DNA of 32,657 nt from Nitrosomonas sp. Nm51 (GCF_900111165.1 NZ_FOGH01000028.1:1-32657), one strand, 5' to 3'; positions 17,476 through 26,820 are shown, counted from the first letter of the stretch. Notes: generated by a model from the letters alone, not told the origin. Numbers and translations are program-made.

Positions 17476-20050
17476 TCAATGTAAAATAGAAAACAGCGCC
17501 CTGATCCACGGCACTTCTGGCCCAGATGCGTCCGCCGTGCTTGTGGATTACACGCTGTACAGTTGCCAGCCCGATGCCGGTGCCTGAAAATTCGCTGGCA
17601 TCGTGCAGCCGCTGAAAAGCGCCGAACAATTTATCAGCATAAGCCATATCAAATCCGGCGCCGTTATCACGCACAAAATACGTTAACGTTTCATCAGGAT
17701 TACAGCCAACTTCAATCGCAGCTTCGGCACGGTGATTGGTAAATTTCCAGGCATTGCCCAGCAGATTATCCATAACCACGCGCAGCAAACGCGCATCGCC
17801 GTGCGCAATCATTCCGGGCTGTATCGAAAACCTTACGGTTCGTTCCGGCTCGTCCTCGCGCAACAGCGCGATTACTTCGCCGGCAAGCTGTGATAGATCG
17901 ACCGATTCCCGTTTAAGTTCCGCACGGGTAATGCGCGACAGCTTGAGCAAATCATCAATAAGATTCGCCATACGCTGCGCGGCGGCGCGGACCCTGCAAA
18001 GCCGGTCCCGTCCTTTTTCATCCAGGCGATCGGTATATTCATTGAGCAATGTACGGCTGAAACCATCGATCGCCCGCAACGGTGCGCGCAAATCATGGGA
18101 AACAGAATAGCTGAAAGCTTCGAGTTCCTGGTTTATTGTTTCCAGCGCCACAGAGCGGGCGCGCAAACCGTCATTTAACTGCCGGATCTTGCGTTCAGCT
18201 TCCTTGCGTTCGCTGACGTCTTCCAAAATACCGTCGAAATAGATCTCATCGGTGACATCTTTCTTCATCACGGCAGTTAGCGCAGCATGAAACTCGCGTC
18301 CCCGCAATGTCTTCAAACGGACCTCATGATTGTGAACATGTCCCTGGCCCATTACCGTATCGATGAAAGTTTTTCGATCGGCAGGATCACAATACAATTC
18401 GCTGAAAGGATATGCGAGCAATTGCTCAATAGACTCCGCTTCTAAAATATCCGCCATGGCCTGATTCGCTTCCAGAAATCTCCCCGTCTGATCGGGTTTG
18501 TTGCGATACACGCCCACAGGCAGATTATTGACCAGCTTCTGGTAGCGCATCCATGTCTGTTCCTGCGCTTCTTCAGCATGTTTGCGTGCCGTAATATCAC
18601 GAATGATACTGGTCACCAGCACACCCTGATCCGTCTGCAACGGACTTAAGCTGATTTCCACCGGAAATTCACTACCGTCCTTGCGTCTGCCATACAGTTC
18701 AAGGCCAGCGCCCATGGGGCGGACAACTGGGCTGGCAAGATAATTTTGCCGGTGAGCGGGATGTGCTGCACGAAACCGATCGGGCACCAGTTTCTCTATT
18801 GGTTGCCCGATCAAATCATCACGGTTATAACCAAACCACTTTTCAGTCTGAGCGTTAGCCATGGTAACACGCCCTTTACTATTCGCGATGACAATAGCGT
18901 CTGGTGCCGACTCGAGCAGGCCGCGATACCGTTCTTCGCTGGCTTGCGCTTTGGCTTCTGCCTGCCGGCGGCGCATACCATGATAGGTAATGATGCCGCT
19001 CAACAGTACCAGCAAAGGGGTTAATACCATAAATGCAATGGTAAGATTGCGAACCTGTCCGGCTGTACTTGCGTTAATAGTTGCACGCGGCACATGCGCA
19101 ACCGCTATCCACTGCTCTCCACCAGCATAATCCTCTGATTCTGTCGATGCTATCTGTGGTTTCTTTGGCATTATTCTGCGATAGGTAAACAATCCTTGTT
19201 CGTTTGACCGTTGACCGATCTGAGGCCCGTGCAGCATCGACAACCAAACAGCCTCCCCGTATTCATGATCAAAGCGCATCGTTTCCCGGTCTGGATACAT
19301 AAAGCCCCACTCCACTTCCGGGCGCGGGCCGAGCAACCAGTAGCTTTTTTCGTTGAGGAGCCAAAGACCGCCAGGATTGTTTTCGCCGATAGCGCGCAGA
19401 CGATCCAGCAGGCGCTGCCCACGGTAGTTCAGCACGACAATACCGCGTTTTAGACCCTCGCTGTCGAAAACCGGCGTGCTTAAACGTATCGTCGGCTTGA
19501 TGGGCTGTTCAATGACGCCATTTTCAACATTAAGATCAAATGCCGATAAAAAAACGGTTCCTTTGTTAAGGACAAGAGTATTTCTCACATAATAACGACC
19601 CTGTTTGGTTTGCAGCTGCTCCCTTGCAATCACCTCAGGCCGGCCGTCATTCCAGTTAACACGTACTACCTCTTGACCCTGTCCATCCAGAAAACGGACC
19701 TGATCATAGAGACGCCGGTGGCGCACAAATGCCAGAAAATCCGCATGGAGATGTGATCGGGCCGCTTGAGTTGCAGTATCGAGCCATTGCTGTAACGACG
19801 AGCTTTCCGCAAGATACAGCGCGTCACCGCGTAATACACCGAAAACAGCATCGATAGTCTGGCTGGCAAGCTGTATCGATTGCTGTTCGTTGATTTCCAT
19901 AACGATCAGTGTGGCAGCCGTCTGGGTTCGATAAATAAGCCATAGCACAACGGCCAACACTAAAACTAACGGTACCGACAACCGCAAGAAGCGCCCTGTG
20001 AATTGCCAGCTCAATGTGCTTCTTAATGCGCTTCTTAAATTCGATGTCAT
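17417..20050 (-). CDS. Membrane sensor histidine kinase with extracellular sensor and two PAS domains
   Basis: An 877-residue inner-membrane kinase. Transmembrane helices at about 22-42 and 335-355 bracket a periplasmic double-Cache-like sensor of about 290 residues. Then come PAS (about 372-490), PAS (about 500-620), HisKA with phospho-accepting His652 in [18 protein letters not shown], and an HATPase domain with N-box [12 protein letters not shown] (761-772), G1 DNGAGF (795) and G2 GTGIGLA (823). The C-terminal layout is like that of cyanophytochrome-type kinases, which pair with Rcp1-like regulators such as the one encoded next. The periplasmic ligand is unknown. The gene is first in a three-gene operon ending in a GGDEF-EAL protein, so the signal probably changes cyclic-di-GMP. 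Confidence 0.92.
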   Translation of the reverse strand: MTSNLRSALRSTLSWQFTGRFLRLSVPLVLVLAVVLWLIYRTQTAATLIVMEINEQQSIQLASQTIDAVFGVLRGDALYLAESSSLQQWLDTATQAARSHLHADFLAFVRHRRLYDQVRFLDGQGQEVVRVNWNDGRPEVIAREQLQTKQGRYYVRNTLVLNKGTVFLSAFDLNVENGVIEQPIKPTIRLSTPVFDSEGLKRGIVVLNYRGQRLLDRLRAIGENNPGGLWLLNEKSYWLLGPRPEVEWGFMYPDRETMRFDHEYGEAVWLSMLHGPQIGQRSNEQGLFTYRRIMPKKPQIASTESEDYAGGEQWIAVAHVPRATINASTAGQVRNLTIAFMVLTPLLVLLSGIITYHGMRRRQAEAKAQASEERYRGLLESAPDAIVIANSKGRVTMANAQTEKWFGYNRDDLIGQPIEKLVPDRFRAAHPAHRQNYLASPVVRPMGAGLELYGRRKDGSEFPVEISLSPLQTDQGVLVTSIIRDITARKHAEEAQEQTWMRYQKLVNNLPVGVYRNKPDQTGRFLEANQAMADILEAESIEQLLAYPFSELYCDPADRKTFIDTVMGQGHVHNHEVRLKTLRGREFHAALTAVMKKDVTDEIYFDGILEDVSERKEAERKIRQLNDGLRARSVALETINQELEAFSYSVSHDLRAPLRAIDGFSRTLLNEYTDRLDEKGRDRLCRVRAAAQRMANLIDDLLKLSRITRAELKRESVDLSQLAGEVIALLREDEPERTVRFSIQPGMIAHGDARLLRVVMDNLLGNAWKFTNHRAEAAIEVGCNPDETLTYFVRDNGAGFDMAYADKLFGAFQRLHDASEFSGTGIGLATVQRVIHKHGGRIWARSAVDQGAVFYFTLNEQKTNAKKDNTAGGRQPG

Positions 20051-20145
20051 AAATGTCCACCCTCAATACCGTGACGACAGTGTTGTCTCCCTTGAAACTT
20101 GTTCAGGCTTTCAAAAATTAAAGCGAAAAGCTTGGATACGGCCAT

Positions 20146-20196
20146 TGCCGGAGGTGCGTGTAAGAAACGCTCTCAGCTTAAATAGCACCTCCGGCA
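20146..20196. repeat. 12-bp perfect inverted repeat at the end of the decayed gene
   Basis: TGCCGGAGGTGC at 20146-20157 is repeated in inverted form at 20185-20196, with a 27-base spacer. The stop of the decayed gene at 20173 falls inside the spacer. There is no T-run, so it is not a normal terminator; it may be a structural RNA stem or an insertion-related repeat upstream of the histidine kinase. Confidence 0.65.
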
Positions 20197-21271
20197 TTTT
20201 CCAACCAGGATAAGATATCGTATAAAGAACAAGTAAACTACCCAGCGCATTGCTATCATTCCATAATTAGTCGATTCAGAATCCAGGTGCAGGCCGTCAT
20301 CCATGACAGCCGAATAAGCGCTAAGTACATCAGCGCTCTTGATCTCATAACCATGACCAAGCGATAGCCATTTCAACGCAGCCAGTCCAGATTCAATAGC
20401 AAAGACGGGGTTTTCATCGCGAAAATCTTGAACTGCCCGGGTTAACGTGCGGGGATCAGTTGGACTGGATGTGACCAGTTCAATTGCCAAATTGAATAAA
20501 CTGGCGATCAAGTCCTGCAGAATTTCTTCAGCTGGTTTGTGTGGATATTTCTTAACAATTGCGCGAAACTTGGCAAGATTGGTCGTAGTTTGATTAGCTG
20601 CAATAGCATAACGACGATAGGCTTCTTCAGTCATACCGGATGAAAGCAGGATCGCTTCCGCTTTTTTGTTTATGGCGACCAGAACTTTAACACCCCATTG
20701 GCGATCGTGCCATCATTTGTATGGCGCCTTGTCAATTAGCGTCGTAAGCAGTTCATCGTATCGGCCTGCAGAATATAATGAAAACAGACACTCGTGCCTT
20801 TAAAATAACCATGGCCGGTCGATGCAGGACCCCAGTTATTTTCGAGAAAGGGCAACAGCTCATCAGCCAAGGAAGATGCCATTTCCTTGGTCACACATAA
20901 TTCACCCCAGTAATCGCCCAAACACTCGAGATACGGAATTTCATCATCCTGAAATGCAGTCCAAAGCCGGTCAAGCCAACGTTTTCGAGCTTTAATGCCC
21001 ACATCTGCTTTTGCGATAATTGGAACCAGCGTATCGATTGCGCGATTGACAGCAGTGCCTATCGCACCCGATGAGCTATCCACTGTTCCAATGCCGGTGA
21101 CAGTTTTTCCAGTAGCATTACTGCGCCTTCTGCCGCAAGAATTGGATCTTTTCGAGTAAACGATTTAATTTCAGATAAAGCTTCCTTTATCCGTTGAATT
21201 GGCAGTTTTGAATTCCAGCCAAATGCATGGTAGCGGAATCTGGATGTGAATTGCCATTTGTGCGTGGACAT
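20173..21271 (-). pseudogene. Decayed gene of a conserved family of unknown function
   Basis: Three open pieces on the same strand join into one ancestral protein of about 350 residues beginning MSTHKWQFTSRFRYHAFGW. Piece one (to about 21080) ends ...LEKLSPALEQ and continues in another frame as VDSSSGAIGTAVNRAIDTL, a one-base frameshift. A second frameshift lies near 20780: the reading SLYSAGRYDELLTTLIDKAP continues the protein. An in-frame TGA at 20713-20715 follows, then WGVKVLVAINKKAEAILLSS leads into the third piece (MTEEAYRRYAIAANQTT). That piece appears to lack an internal block near 20510 and loses its natural C-terminus. I recall intact relatives in other proteobacteria but no known function. 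It sits at the left border of the mobile element. Confidence 0.8.
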
Positions 21272-21347
21272 AGGTGATATCAACTATAAATTGACAATCA
21301 TCCCAGATTTTGAACGCACATACATTAAAGCAGTGCAATTTTTACAG

Positions 21348-21387
21348 CGATACGACTATTTTTTCTTTTGAAAAAATAGTCGTATCG
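21348..21387. repeat. 18-bp perfect stem with TTTT loop
   Basis: CGATACGACTATTTTTTC at 21348-21365 is followed by a four-T loop and its exact complement at 21370-21387. The stem is long and AT-rich at its tip. On either strand the A/T tracts are inside the stem rather than after it, so it does not read as a standard terminator. It lies about 75 bases upstream of the decayed gene. Confidence 0.85.
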
Positions 21388-21568
21388 GTTTATAAATGCG
21401 CACAAAAATTGTGCAAAAAACGTCGCTAAATGCTGACCAATCTATCCCAAAATATGGGCAGTATTAATTTTATAAGTTAATGATATATAACTAAATTATG
21501 GCGAAGGCGTCATTCATATTGGCAATGTAACCCATTGTTTTATATATATATTTATTTTCATATATTTG

Positions 21569-21592
21569 AAAGTTACCCCTAAAGTTACCCCT
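21569..21592. repeat. Perfect tandem 12-mer, candidate integrase arm sites
   Basis: AAAGTTACCCCT occurs twice in immediate succession. Short tandem repeats of this size next to an element end are typical of arm-type binding sites of tyrosine integrases. The spacing of 12 bases (a little over one helical turn) places both on nearly the same face of the helix. The role is inferred from position only. Confidence 0.5.
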
Positions 21593-21822
21593 GTTTTTGT
21601 TTTATTGCCTAATTTTTAATCACTGAATCTACCCTGACGAAATATGGCCTGATCCATTTTTTTGTGGATCAGATAACAGGTAAGTTGCATATGTTCAGAA
21701 ACAACAAACTAAAAAATAACTACGGTTCGAATTACCCTCACAGGTTTAATGCCTGGAAGTACCTGCACAGTCCAAAAGAAGGGGTGTACCCCCCCTCAAA
21801 AATTACACTCCACAAAAATCTA

Positions 21823-22036
21823 TCTAGGCAGTCGGTCTCTCGGCTGTAACCTACAGACTTTTTACCCGCCCTCCCTGTTGATCCCTGACCACTATTTAAT
21901 AATTTTATTAAATAGTCTTTCTCTTACCAGATTGATCACCGTTCACTTGACCACCCCCCTATTTAATTACGCGGTTTTGCACGCCTCTCTAGGCGATCGG
22001 TCTCTTGGCTATGAGCTGTAGACTTTTAACCCGCCC
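21823..22036 (+). repeat. Pair of imperfect 49-base direct repeats
   Basis: The copies at 21823-21871 and 21988-22036 share TCTAGGC, GATCGGTCTCT-like and GGCT cores, a CTACAGACTTTT/CTGTAGACTTTT segment and a terminal ACCCGCCC. They are about three quarters identical and 165 bases apart start to start. Between them is the 9-bp stem hairpin at 21892-21915. The function is unknown; an RNA element or attachment-related repeat is possible. Confidence 0.6.
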
Positions 22037-22045
22037 CCTGGTCTG

Positions 22046-22708
22046 TCAACTGGTTGATAGTTTCTGGTAGTCGGTGCACTCAACAGGTGCAATCAATACA
22101 CGTTCACGCAAGTGGTAGGCTTCAAGTATCGGGTGTTGTTTCTTGCATTGCCACTGATACACCTTACGGCTTTTACCGGGTTGTCCGGCGTAGGTCATGT
22201 CCAGGTGCTGACATCCCGTGCAGTCATTACCCTTGCCGGGTGATTGGATGAATGGATAAATTATACGGTATGGATCAATTCCGCTTTCTACTGCATACTT
22301 TGCCCATGTCTTAACCTGTTCTATCGGTAACATGGTTTCAAGTCTAATCAGTTCATGAAATATTTCTTCGTCTTCACACTGTATCTTTTTTGCAACAGAA
22401 AGTAATAAACAAACCGCTATTGGATGCAAATTTGCTGCGCGTAATTTTCTTGCTGCAAACCCCTCCGGGGCGGGTGATTGATCGTTAAAAATTCCACCCC
22501 CTTCATTTTTTGGTCGGGCAAGTCGGGCAAGTCGGGCGGAAGCTTTATTATTATTTTTATTCATATTATTACGATTGCCCGACTTTGTACAATCGGTCGG
22601 AAACTGGTCGGGCACTGCCCGACTTTTTGCCTGGTTCGGGGTATTTTCAGCTATTTTCCGATCATCTTCTGGCTGTTTGATTAGCACAGTGAAGTCTATT
22701 TTTCCCAT
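22046..22708 (-). CDS. Unknown mobile-element protein with C-terminal cysteine cluster
   Basis: The frame is 220 residues. The C-terminal two thirds look like a real protein: helical region ETMLPIEQVKTWAKYAVESG, then DCTGCQHLD and a later YQWQCKKQHP, together a plausible zinc site (Cys, Cys, His, Cys, His). I know no function; similar proteins accompany primases in related elements. Residues about 27-74 (VPDQFPTD, ARLARLARPKNEG) are encoded by the iteron module at 22486-22630, so this part is either a coding sequence superimposed on replication DNA or not translated. An internal ATG at 22564 within the module is an alternative start. The gene is separated from the primase gene by a strong terminator, so it needs its own promoter. 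Confidence 0.6.
   Translation of the reverse strand: MGKIDFTVLIKQPEDDRKIAENTPNQAKSRAVPDQFPTDCTKSGNRNNMNKNNNKASARLARLARPKNEGGGIFNDQSPAPEGFAARKLRAANLHPIAVCLLLSVAKKIQCEDEEIFHELIRLETMLPIEQVKTWAKYAVESGIDPYRIIYPFIQSPGKGNDCTGCQHLDMTYAGQPGKSRKVYQWQCKKQHPILEAYHLRERVLIAPVECTDYQKLSTS
22486..22630 (+). repeat. Iteron module 1, candidate replication origin element
   Basis: Three direct GTCGGGC boxes with a 9-base period (22513, 22522, 22531) are followed by a 35-40 base AT-rich stretch. Then come an inverted GCCCGAC box (22577) and a hairpin GTCGGGCactGCCCGAC (22607-22623) followed by five T. A further GCCCGAC lies at 22716 just outside. The same arrangement with the same flanks occurs in inverted orientation at 31823-31968. 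Iterons around an AT-rich core near a primase-helicase gene suggest an origin bound by that protein, as in P4; this is inference. The hairpin and T-run can also act as a plus-strand terminator. Confidence 0.75.
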
Positions 22709-22730
22709 GATTCAAGCCCGACAAAATGAC

Positions 22731-22776
22731 AAAAAAAGACACGCTGAATTTTTCGGAATGAAAACTTGAGCGTGTC
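22731..22776 (-). terminator. Rho-independent terminator of the primase operon
   Basis: On the minus strand an 8-bp stem GACACGCT/AGCGTGTC with a 23-base loop is followed at once by seven T. It lies 29 bases after the primase stop and before the next gene on the same strand, the expected place for an operon end. Confidence 0.75.
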
Positions 22777-22804
22777 ATTTACACAACAAAATACAATCAA
22801 ACAA

Positions 22805-25624
22805 TCAGCCGTCATCGTCATTGCTCCATATACTAGGCAAGATATGAAACGCCCGAACGCGCCCTTCATGCGGCAAATCGACTTTAGGGCACAGGTTCTT
22901 GCCATCACCCGGCCGCATATAACCTCTTTCAATTAGCAGCCTGGCCACATTACGATAATCCACACCCTTGCAAATTTCCTTTTTGAACGATTCAGACAAC
23001 ACATAATATTCTGTTGTCCCGTCATTGGCGGCCTTACGATACCCGCAGCGCTGCAAGGTTTTGGGTGCGTGCGTATCATCGGCACGGTCGTACAAGACAA
23101 ACCGGCCTTCACTGTGAAGCTCAAGGAAGTGGCGCACCTGTGCCAGCATGTCCCGTTCTTCCTTGTTGCCTTCGCCGCCATAACCGGCAAGCCATGCCTT
23201 AAAGCAAGTGACGGCATTGTTTATGGCCTCCCCTTGCTTCCAGCCTGTCACACCCCACAGTGTGGCCAGTTCACCACCGGCAGCAGCCAGGGCGAACCGT
23301 GCAGCAACACGGCGGGTTTGTCCGCTGGCCTTTTCGGTCAGCACTGACTCGGCAAATACTTTTTCACACTCTCTGAGCATTTCGGGTATTGCTTCCTTAT
23401 TCTTCAAAACATGGCGTATAAATTCAAGCAGTGCCGTACCATAGTATTTACCGGCGCTGGCGGCCAGCGCTTCGGCCAGCTTTGCCGGTGATTCATAGCC
23501 GTGAATATTCTCGAATATACCCATGCCTGTTCCCGCATCTACTGGCAGATCGCACAACCGTATTTCCATTCCGGTATTCACACGTTTGCCCGCATCATTC
23601 ACATGCTGGCTTAATGACAGTTCACCGGATGATAAAAACAATATCCGCCAAGTGGCCAGATTACGCGCCCCGCCGTTTGCATTTGAACGTACCTTACCGC
23701 TGCTATTGGCAAGCATGTAGGCCGCTTCAGCCGCAATCTTTCCATCAAGCTGCTTGACTTCATCGAGTACCAGCAGGGAATCGCTTCTTGATTGCGCCAG
23801 TGCTTCCAAACCGTTATCTGTCGATCGCCACCGTTGCAAATAATCCCGCCCGCCGCAGACCGAACTGGCAACAAATAATGCCGTGCTTTTGCCCGTGCTG
23901 GAATTGCCGGTCAGCTGGAAACCGCCACTTTCAGCACCAAGCAGGTGCAGTAATGGCGATGCAAACGCAGTGCATACCGAAAACACCAGGCGGCTGTTAC
24001 CGGCGCACAGTGCGGCCACATTATCGCGCCATTGCGCTAACGATCCTTTTTGCCGGTATGGATTAGAATCGGGCAGTTGATTAGCATAAAGCCATTTTTC
24101 CTGACTCTCTCCAACCACCTTTTCAGGCAAGACAAAAACCATTTCATCATCCACACCATGCCAGCCGGTTTTATTTGTAGTCACGGCACGCTTATCGGGA
24201 GTAGCAGTTTGCAGGTATTCAATAACCAGCTTACGGGCGTTACCCGTGCCAATGCGCAGCCCGGCATCCAGCAATTCACCGGAAGCGCCCAATGCATCAC
24301 CGTTAAACTGGCGCATACCCAGGACAATTCTTTTTTCCTTGGCATCAGGATCGATCAGCCACACCAACAAACCCCATTCCAGCCCCTGTTCGGTACGCAC
24401 CATTGCCAGCGGTTTGATAGGCGAGCATACCCAACGAATGCGGCTTGATCCGTCCCTGTGCTGCTCATTAACGTACAGCCCCCTATCAAACAGCGTGAAA
24501 CGCTCGATTGCTTCAGCGTCTTCAGGTTGCTTGCTGGTTTGTTCGTCGCTGTCTTTGTCGGTATTGCCGACAAACTCGGGCGCATCGATCATCACACCGT
24601 CACGCTGCAATAAATCGGCGAACTGTTCAGCAGTCCAGCCAGCGGCCACCAAATCATCGGCATCGTCACCAGGCTGCAACGGCTGACCGGGCGCACGCTC
24701 AAGTTTTGAAATATCCAGAGCCCGGACGCTGGCCGCATTGACCGCTTGCAATTGCTGAATCACCGTTTTGCAAGCCTTCATACCTGCTGCATCATTATCC
24801 TGGAAGATGATACAATTGCGGTTCTTAAGTGGTCTGAAGTCGGCTTTGGCGGTGGCATTGCTGCCGCCTTGCCAAGTCAAAACGGGGTGATTAGGCAGCA
24901 GCTTTTCCAGGGCGATAGCTGCCTTTTCACCCTCTACAATCCAACAATCCGCATCAGGGAAAGCAGCCAACCCCGGCAAGCCATATAGCGGCCTTGGTTC
25001 CGGTGGAGATTTATACAGCCATTTGAACGCTGATCCTTTTTGCCACAGGGTTAAAGGGCTGAATTGCTTCTTTTCCCCGTTTGGCTTGTTGTACCGATCA
25101 TGATAAAAATTCAGCTTACCGTTAATGTTCAGGTAATCGTAACGGGCTGAAGGCTTGCCGTGTCTCGGGTGTGTCTGCGGTGGCTTTGGTGCGTTATCCG
25201 GGACGGGCATAACACACACCCAGCCGTAATCCTTGCCGCCTTCCTGCTTTTCGTTGCTAACCGCTAATGCCTTACCATTGCCTCTGTCGTTTTGCGGCCT
25301 TGTAGCGCGTTCTGATGGGTCGTTTTTTTCAATCTGAATATTTAAAAATCCGGCCAGGCTTTTGGCGGCTTCGCTTTGAGTGCAATCGTTCAGATAAGCG
25401 AATAGCGACACAAGATCATTACCCTTTGCGCCGTCTGCGAAGTCCGCCCATTTGCCGTTATTCAGATTGATGCTGAACGAACCGGGGGAACTGTCCGACC
25501 GCTTAGGGTTCAGGGGCAGATACTCATGCCCCTCCCGTTTGCCGTCAGGCAGATACCGGCTCAATAAGCCATCGACTGAAGACAGCGCATGAGCGGCGAC
25601 AAGTTTTATTTTTTCCGGGGTCAA
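22805..25624 (-). CDS. TOPRIM-DUF927 primase-helicase of the mobile element
   Basis: The replication protein of the element, 939 residues. The N-terminal part (about 1-100; GSFSINLNNGKWADFADGAKG and LVSLFAYLN) resembles the zinc-binding-like domain of mobile-element primases, here without a cysteine cluster. A TOPRIM domain follows (about 226-310) with Glu231 in VEGEKAAIALEK and the metal pair in FQDNDAAG (275-282). The C-terminal half is a DUF927 helicase-like ATPase with Walker A TGNSSTGKST (572-581) and Walker B LLVLDEVK (617-624). By analogy to P4 alpha it would prime, unwind and perhaps bind the GTCGGGC iterons. It overlaps the 305-residue gene upstream as ATGA, so the two are coupled, and a strong terminator follows. 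Confidence 0.9.
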   Translation of the reverse strand: MTPEKIKLVAAHALSSVDGLLSRYLPDGKREGHEYLPLNPKRSDSSPGSFSINLNNGKWADFADGAKGNDLVSLFAYLNDCTQSEAAKSLAGFLNIQIEKNDPSERATRPQNDRGNGKALAVSNEKQEGGKDYGWVCVMPVPDNAPKPPQTHPRHGKPSARYDYLNINGKLNFYHDRYNKPNGEKKQFSPLTLWQKGSAFKWLYKSPPEPRPLYGLPGLAAFPDADCWIVEGEKAAIALEKLLPNHPVLTWQGGSNATAKADFRPLKNRNCIIFQDNDAAGMKACKTVIQQLQAVNAASVRALDISKLERAPGQPLQPGDDADDLVAAGWTAEQFADLLQRDGVMIDAPEFVGNTDKDSDEQTSKQPEDAEAIERFTLFDRGLYVNEQHRDGSSRIRWVCSPIKPLAMVRTEQGLEWGLLVWLIDPDAKEKRIVLGMRQFNGDALGASGELLDAGLRIGTGNARKLVIEYLQTATPDKRAVTTNKTGWHGVDDEMVFVLPEKVVGESQEKWLYANQLPDSNPYRQKGSLAQWRDNVAALCAGNSRLVFSVCTAFASPLLHLLGAESGGFQLTGNSSTGKSTALFVASSVCGGRDYLQRWRSTDNGLEALAQSRSDSLLVLDEVKQLDGKIAAEAAYMLANSSGKVRSNANGGARNLATWRILFLSSGELSLSQHVNDAGKRVNTGMEIRLCDLPVDAGTGMGIFENIHGYESPAKLAEALAASAGKYYGTALLEFIRHVLKNKEAIPEMLRECEKVFAESVLTEKASGQTRRVAARFALAAAGGELATLWGVTGWKQGEAINNAVTCFKAWLAGYGGEGNKEERDMLAQVRHFLELHSEGRFVLYDRADDTHAPKTLQRCGYRKAANDGTTEYYVLSESFKKEICKGVDYRNVARLLIERGYMRPGDGKNLCPKVDLPHEGRVRAFHILPSIWSNDDDG

Positions 25625-26535
25625 TGAGTACCCCCTGATTTATTGCGCTCTTGCTTCAACAATCCGGTGAGCGCGTAACCGTAATTGTCTTTCGCGTCTT
25701 CTAGTATTCTGGAAAAAACGGCGAGATCATTTTGATCAATAATCAAACCCTCTGTAATAAAACAGCAAAACACGTGAAACAGGTCATTATGGGCGCGGTC
25801 CAAACGCTGGCCTTCTTTATTTTCAAGCGGTACCGCTTGAATCAATGTCCAGGCGGATAAACACAACCGTTTCAATTTTTTTGCTGTTTTTTTGCGATTC
25901 CGTAAAACTTCTACTTTACTTTCTTGATCCCCAGAAAACCGCTTGATCAATATATCCAGTTTATTAATGACATCGGGAATGCTTGTGATTACGCTGAATT
26001 TGTCTTTGTATAAATCAGCATCAACACTAAAATTGTATTGAGCAAATTTCTCTATCTGCTTATATGCCTTCCCTAACGTATCCCTGATACTTTCCAGATT
26101 TAAACAAATGCTGCGAATATCACCACTGTAGAATTCTCGTGACTCACCGTCTTCCAGCGTAAAATAACGCAGCAAGAACGAGAATTCATCTCCGGCCTGC
26201 GCTATATTGTTGATAACCGGTTGCATCACTTCGACTTCATTGGCAGTCAACAATGTTTGTCTAACATCATCCATTTCCTGACAAATGGAAAAAATGGCTG
26301 CGTCAAGACCAAAAGTCTGATCAGAAGTTAAAGCAACGTCTTCTAGGATTTCTAGCCGCGCCAAATCGTTTGATAAAAAGCCAAGCGCATTAATCATGGT
26401 CTTCAGTTTCCAGAGCGCTTTATAGCCAGAAGGTGGACTGATCAGCCGGTGATCGCCGCCGTTAGCTGATTCATCAATAGAATTGTGAATGCTGGTTTCG
26501 TTTGCTGTGGCTACAGCTTTATTGATTTGATTCAT
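25621..26535 (-). CDS. Unknown protein coupled to the primase
   Basis: A 304-residue, mostly helical protein with no recognised domain. Visible features: acidic helical region around FSICQEMDDVRQTLLTANEV, a long stretch with LESIRDTLGKAYKQIEKFAQ, and a basic patch VLRNRKKTAKKLKRL that could contact nucleic acid or a partner. There is no signal peptide. The start MNQINKAVATANE is chosen for the AAAGGAG eight bases upstream; a longer frame from 26586 reads through the leader. Its stop overlaps the primase start as ATGA, so a replication-accessory role is likely. I do not recognise a family. Confidence 0.75.
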   Translation of the reverse strand: MNQINKAVATANETSIHNSIDESANGGDHRLISPPSGYKALWKLKTMINALGFLSNDLARLEILEDVALTSDQTFGLDAAIFSICQEMDDVRQTLLTANEVEVMQPVINNIAQAGDEFSFLLRYFTLEDGESREFYSGDIRSICLNLESIRDTLGKAYKQIEKFAQYNFSVDADLYKDKFSVITSIPDVINKLDILIKRFSGDQESKVEVLRNRKKTAKKLKRLCLSAWTLIQAVPLENKEGQRLDRAHNDLFHVFCCFITEGLIIDQNDLAVFSRILEDAKDNYGYALTGLLKQERNKSGGTH

Positions 26536-26820
26536 GGTATTGCTCCTTTGTTTAACGGTTGAATTACCGCCACCCATGCGAGACACGGGCGGAGGCTGTT
26601 ATAAGGCTGGAAAGACCGAAACAGGTCGGCAGGGCGCAAGCCCTCCTTAAAACAACCCCCATTAAACAAAAAGACGCAATAAGGGCTTTTCGGATGCAAA
26701 TAAAAAAACCGCCACTATTGGCGGTTACACCCGCCTGTTTTCGAGCTTTCCAGTTCCCGGTCAATGATTTTGCATTGACAGCGCAAGTATGCCGCCAATG
26801 CATAGAAATTGTCAACATCA
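26536..26820 (-). promoter_or_regulatory. Structured leader upstream of the replication genes
   Basis: The 285 bases between the 107-residue gene and the primase operon hold a strong minus-strand terminator (26702-26726) and then two small stems: AGGGC/GCCCT around 26631-26644 and GACC/GGTC at 26614-26627. The last ~40 bases before the replication operon (GCATGGGTGGCGGTAATTC) look conserved-like and remind me of leader or ash-type sequences in P4-like prophages. An 86-codon frame on the minus strand here (26564-26824) has no protein-like character apart from this. In P4 the leader RNA carries immunity by forcing early termination upstream of the replication gene; the same logic would fit here but is inferred. 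Confidence 0.45.
26702..26726 (-). terminator. Strong terminator in the leader of the replication operon
   Basis: On the minus strand AACCGCCA and TGGCGGTT form a perfect 8-bp stem with a four-base ATAG loop followed by seven T. It lies about 95 bases after the alpA-linked gene and 167 bases before the start of the primase-linked gene, so it can end the upstream transcript or act as an attenuator. Confidence 0.85.

Larger units (their letters stand above)
21284..22045. other. Noncoding left border of the mobile element
   Basis: This 760-base stretch has no convincing gene but much structure: an 18-bp stem hairpin (21348-21387), a second small hairpin (GCACAA aaa TTGTGC near 21400), a perfect tandem 12-mer (21569-21592), a hairpin around CTGATCCA/TGGATCAG (about 21650-21674), a 9-bp stem (CTATTTAAT/ATTAAATAG, 21892-21915) and an imperfect 49-base direct repeat (21823 and 21988). 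It is AT-rich compared with the chromosomal part. It probably contains the left attachment site; short open frames here on the plus strand look accidental. Confidence 0.6.

Noticed and set aside
21720..21740. GGTTCGAAT resembling a tRNA T-loop near the left border
   Set aside because: The flanks do not pair as a T-stem and no anticodon or acceptor stem can be drawn.
22513..22537. Tandem GTCGGGCAA units as a CRISPR or simple tandem-repeat tract
   Set aside because: The unit is only 9 bases with no spacers, and the whole arrangement is repeated at 31823-31968 with inverted boxes, which fits iterons.
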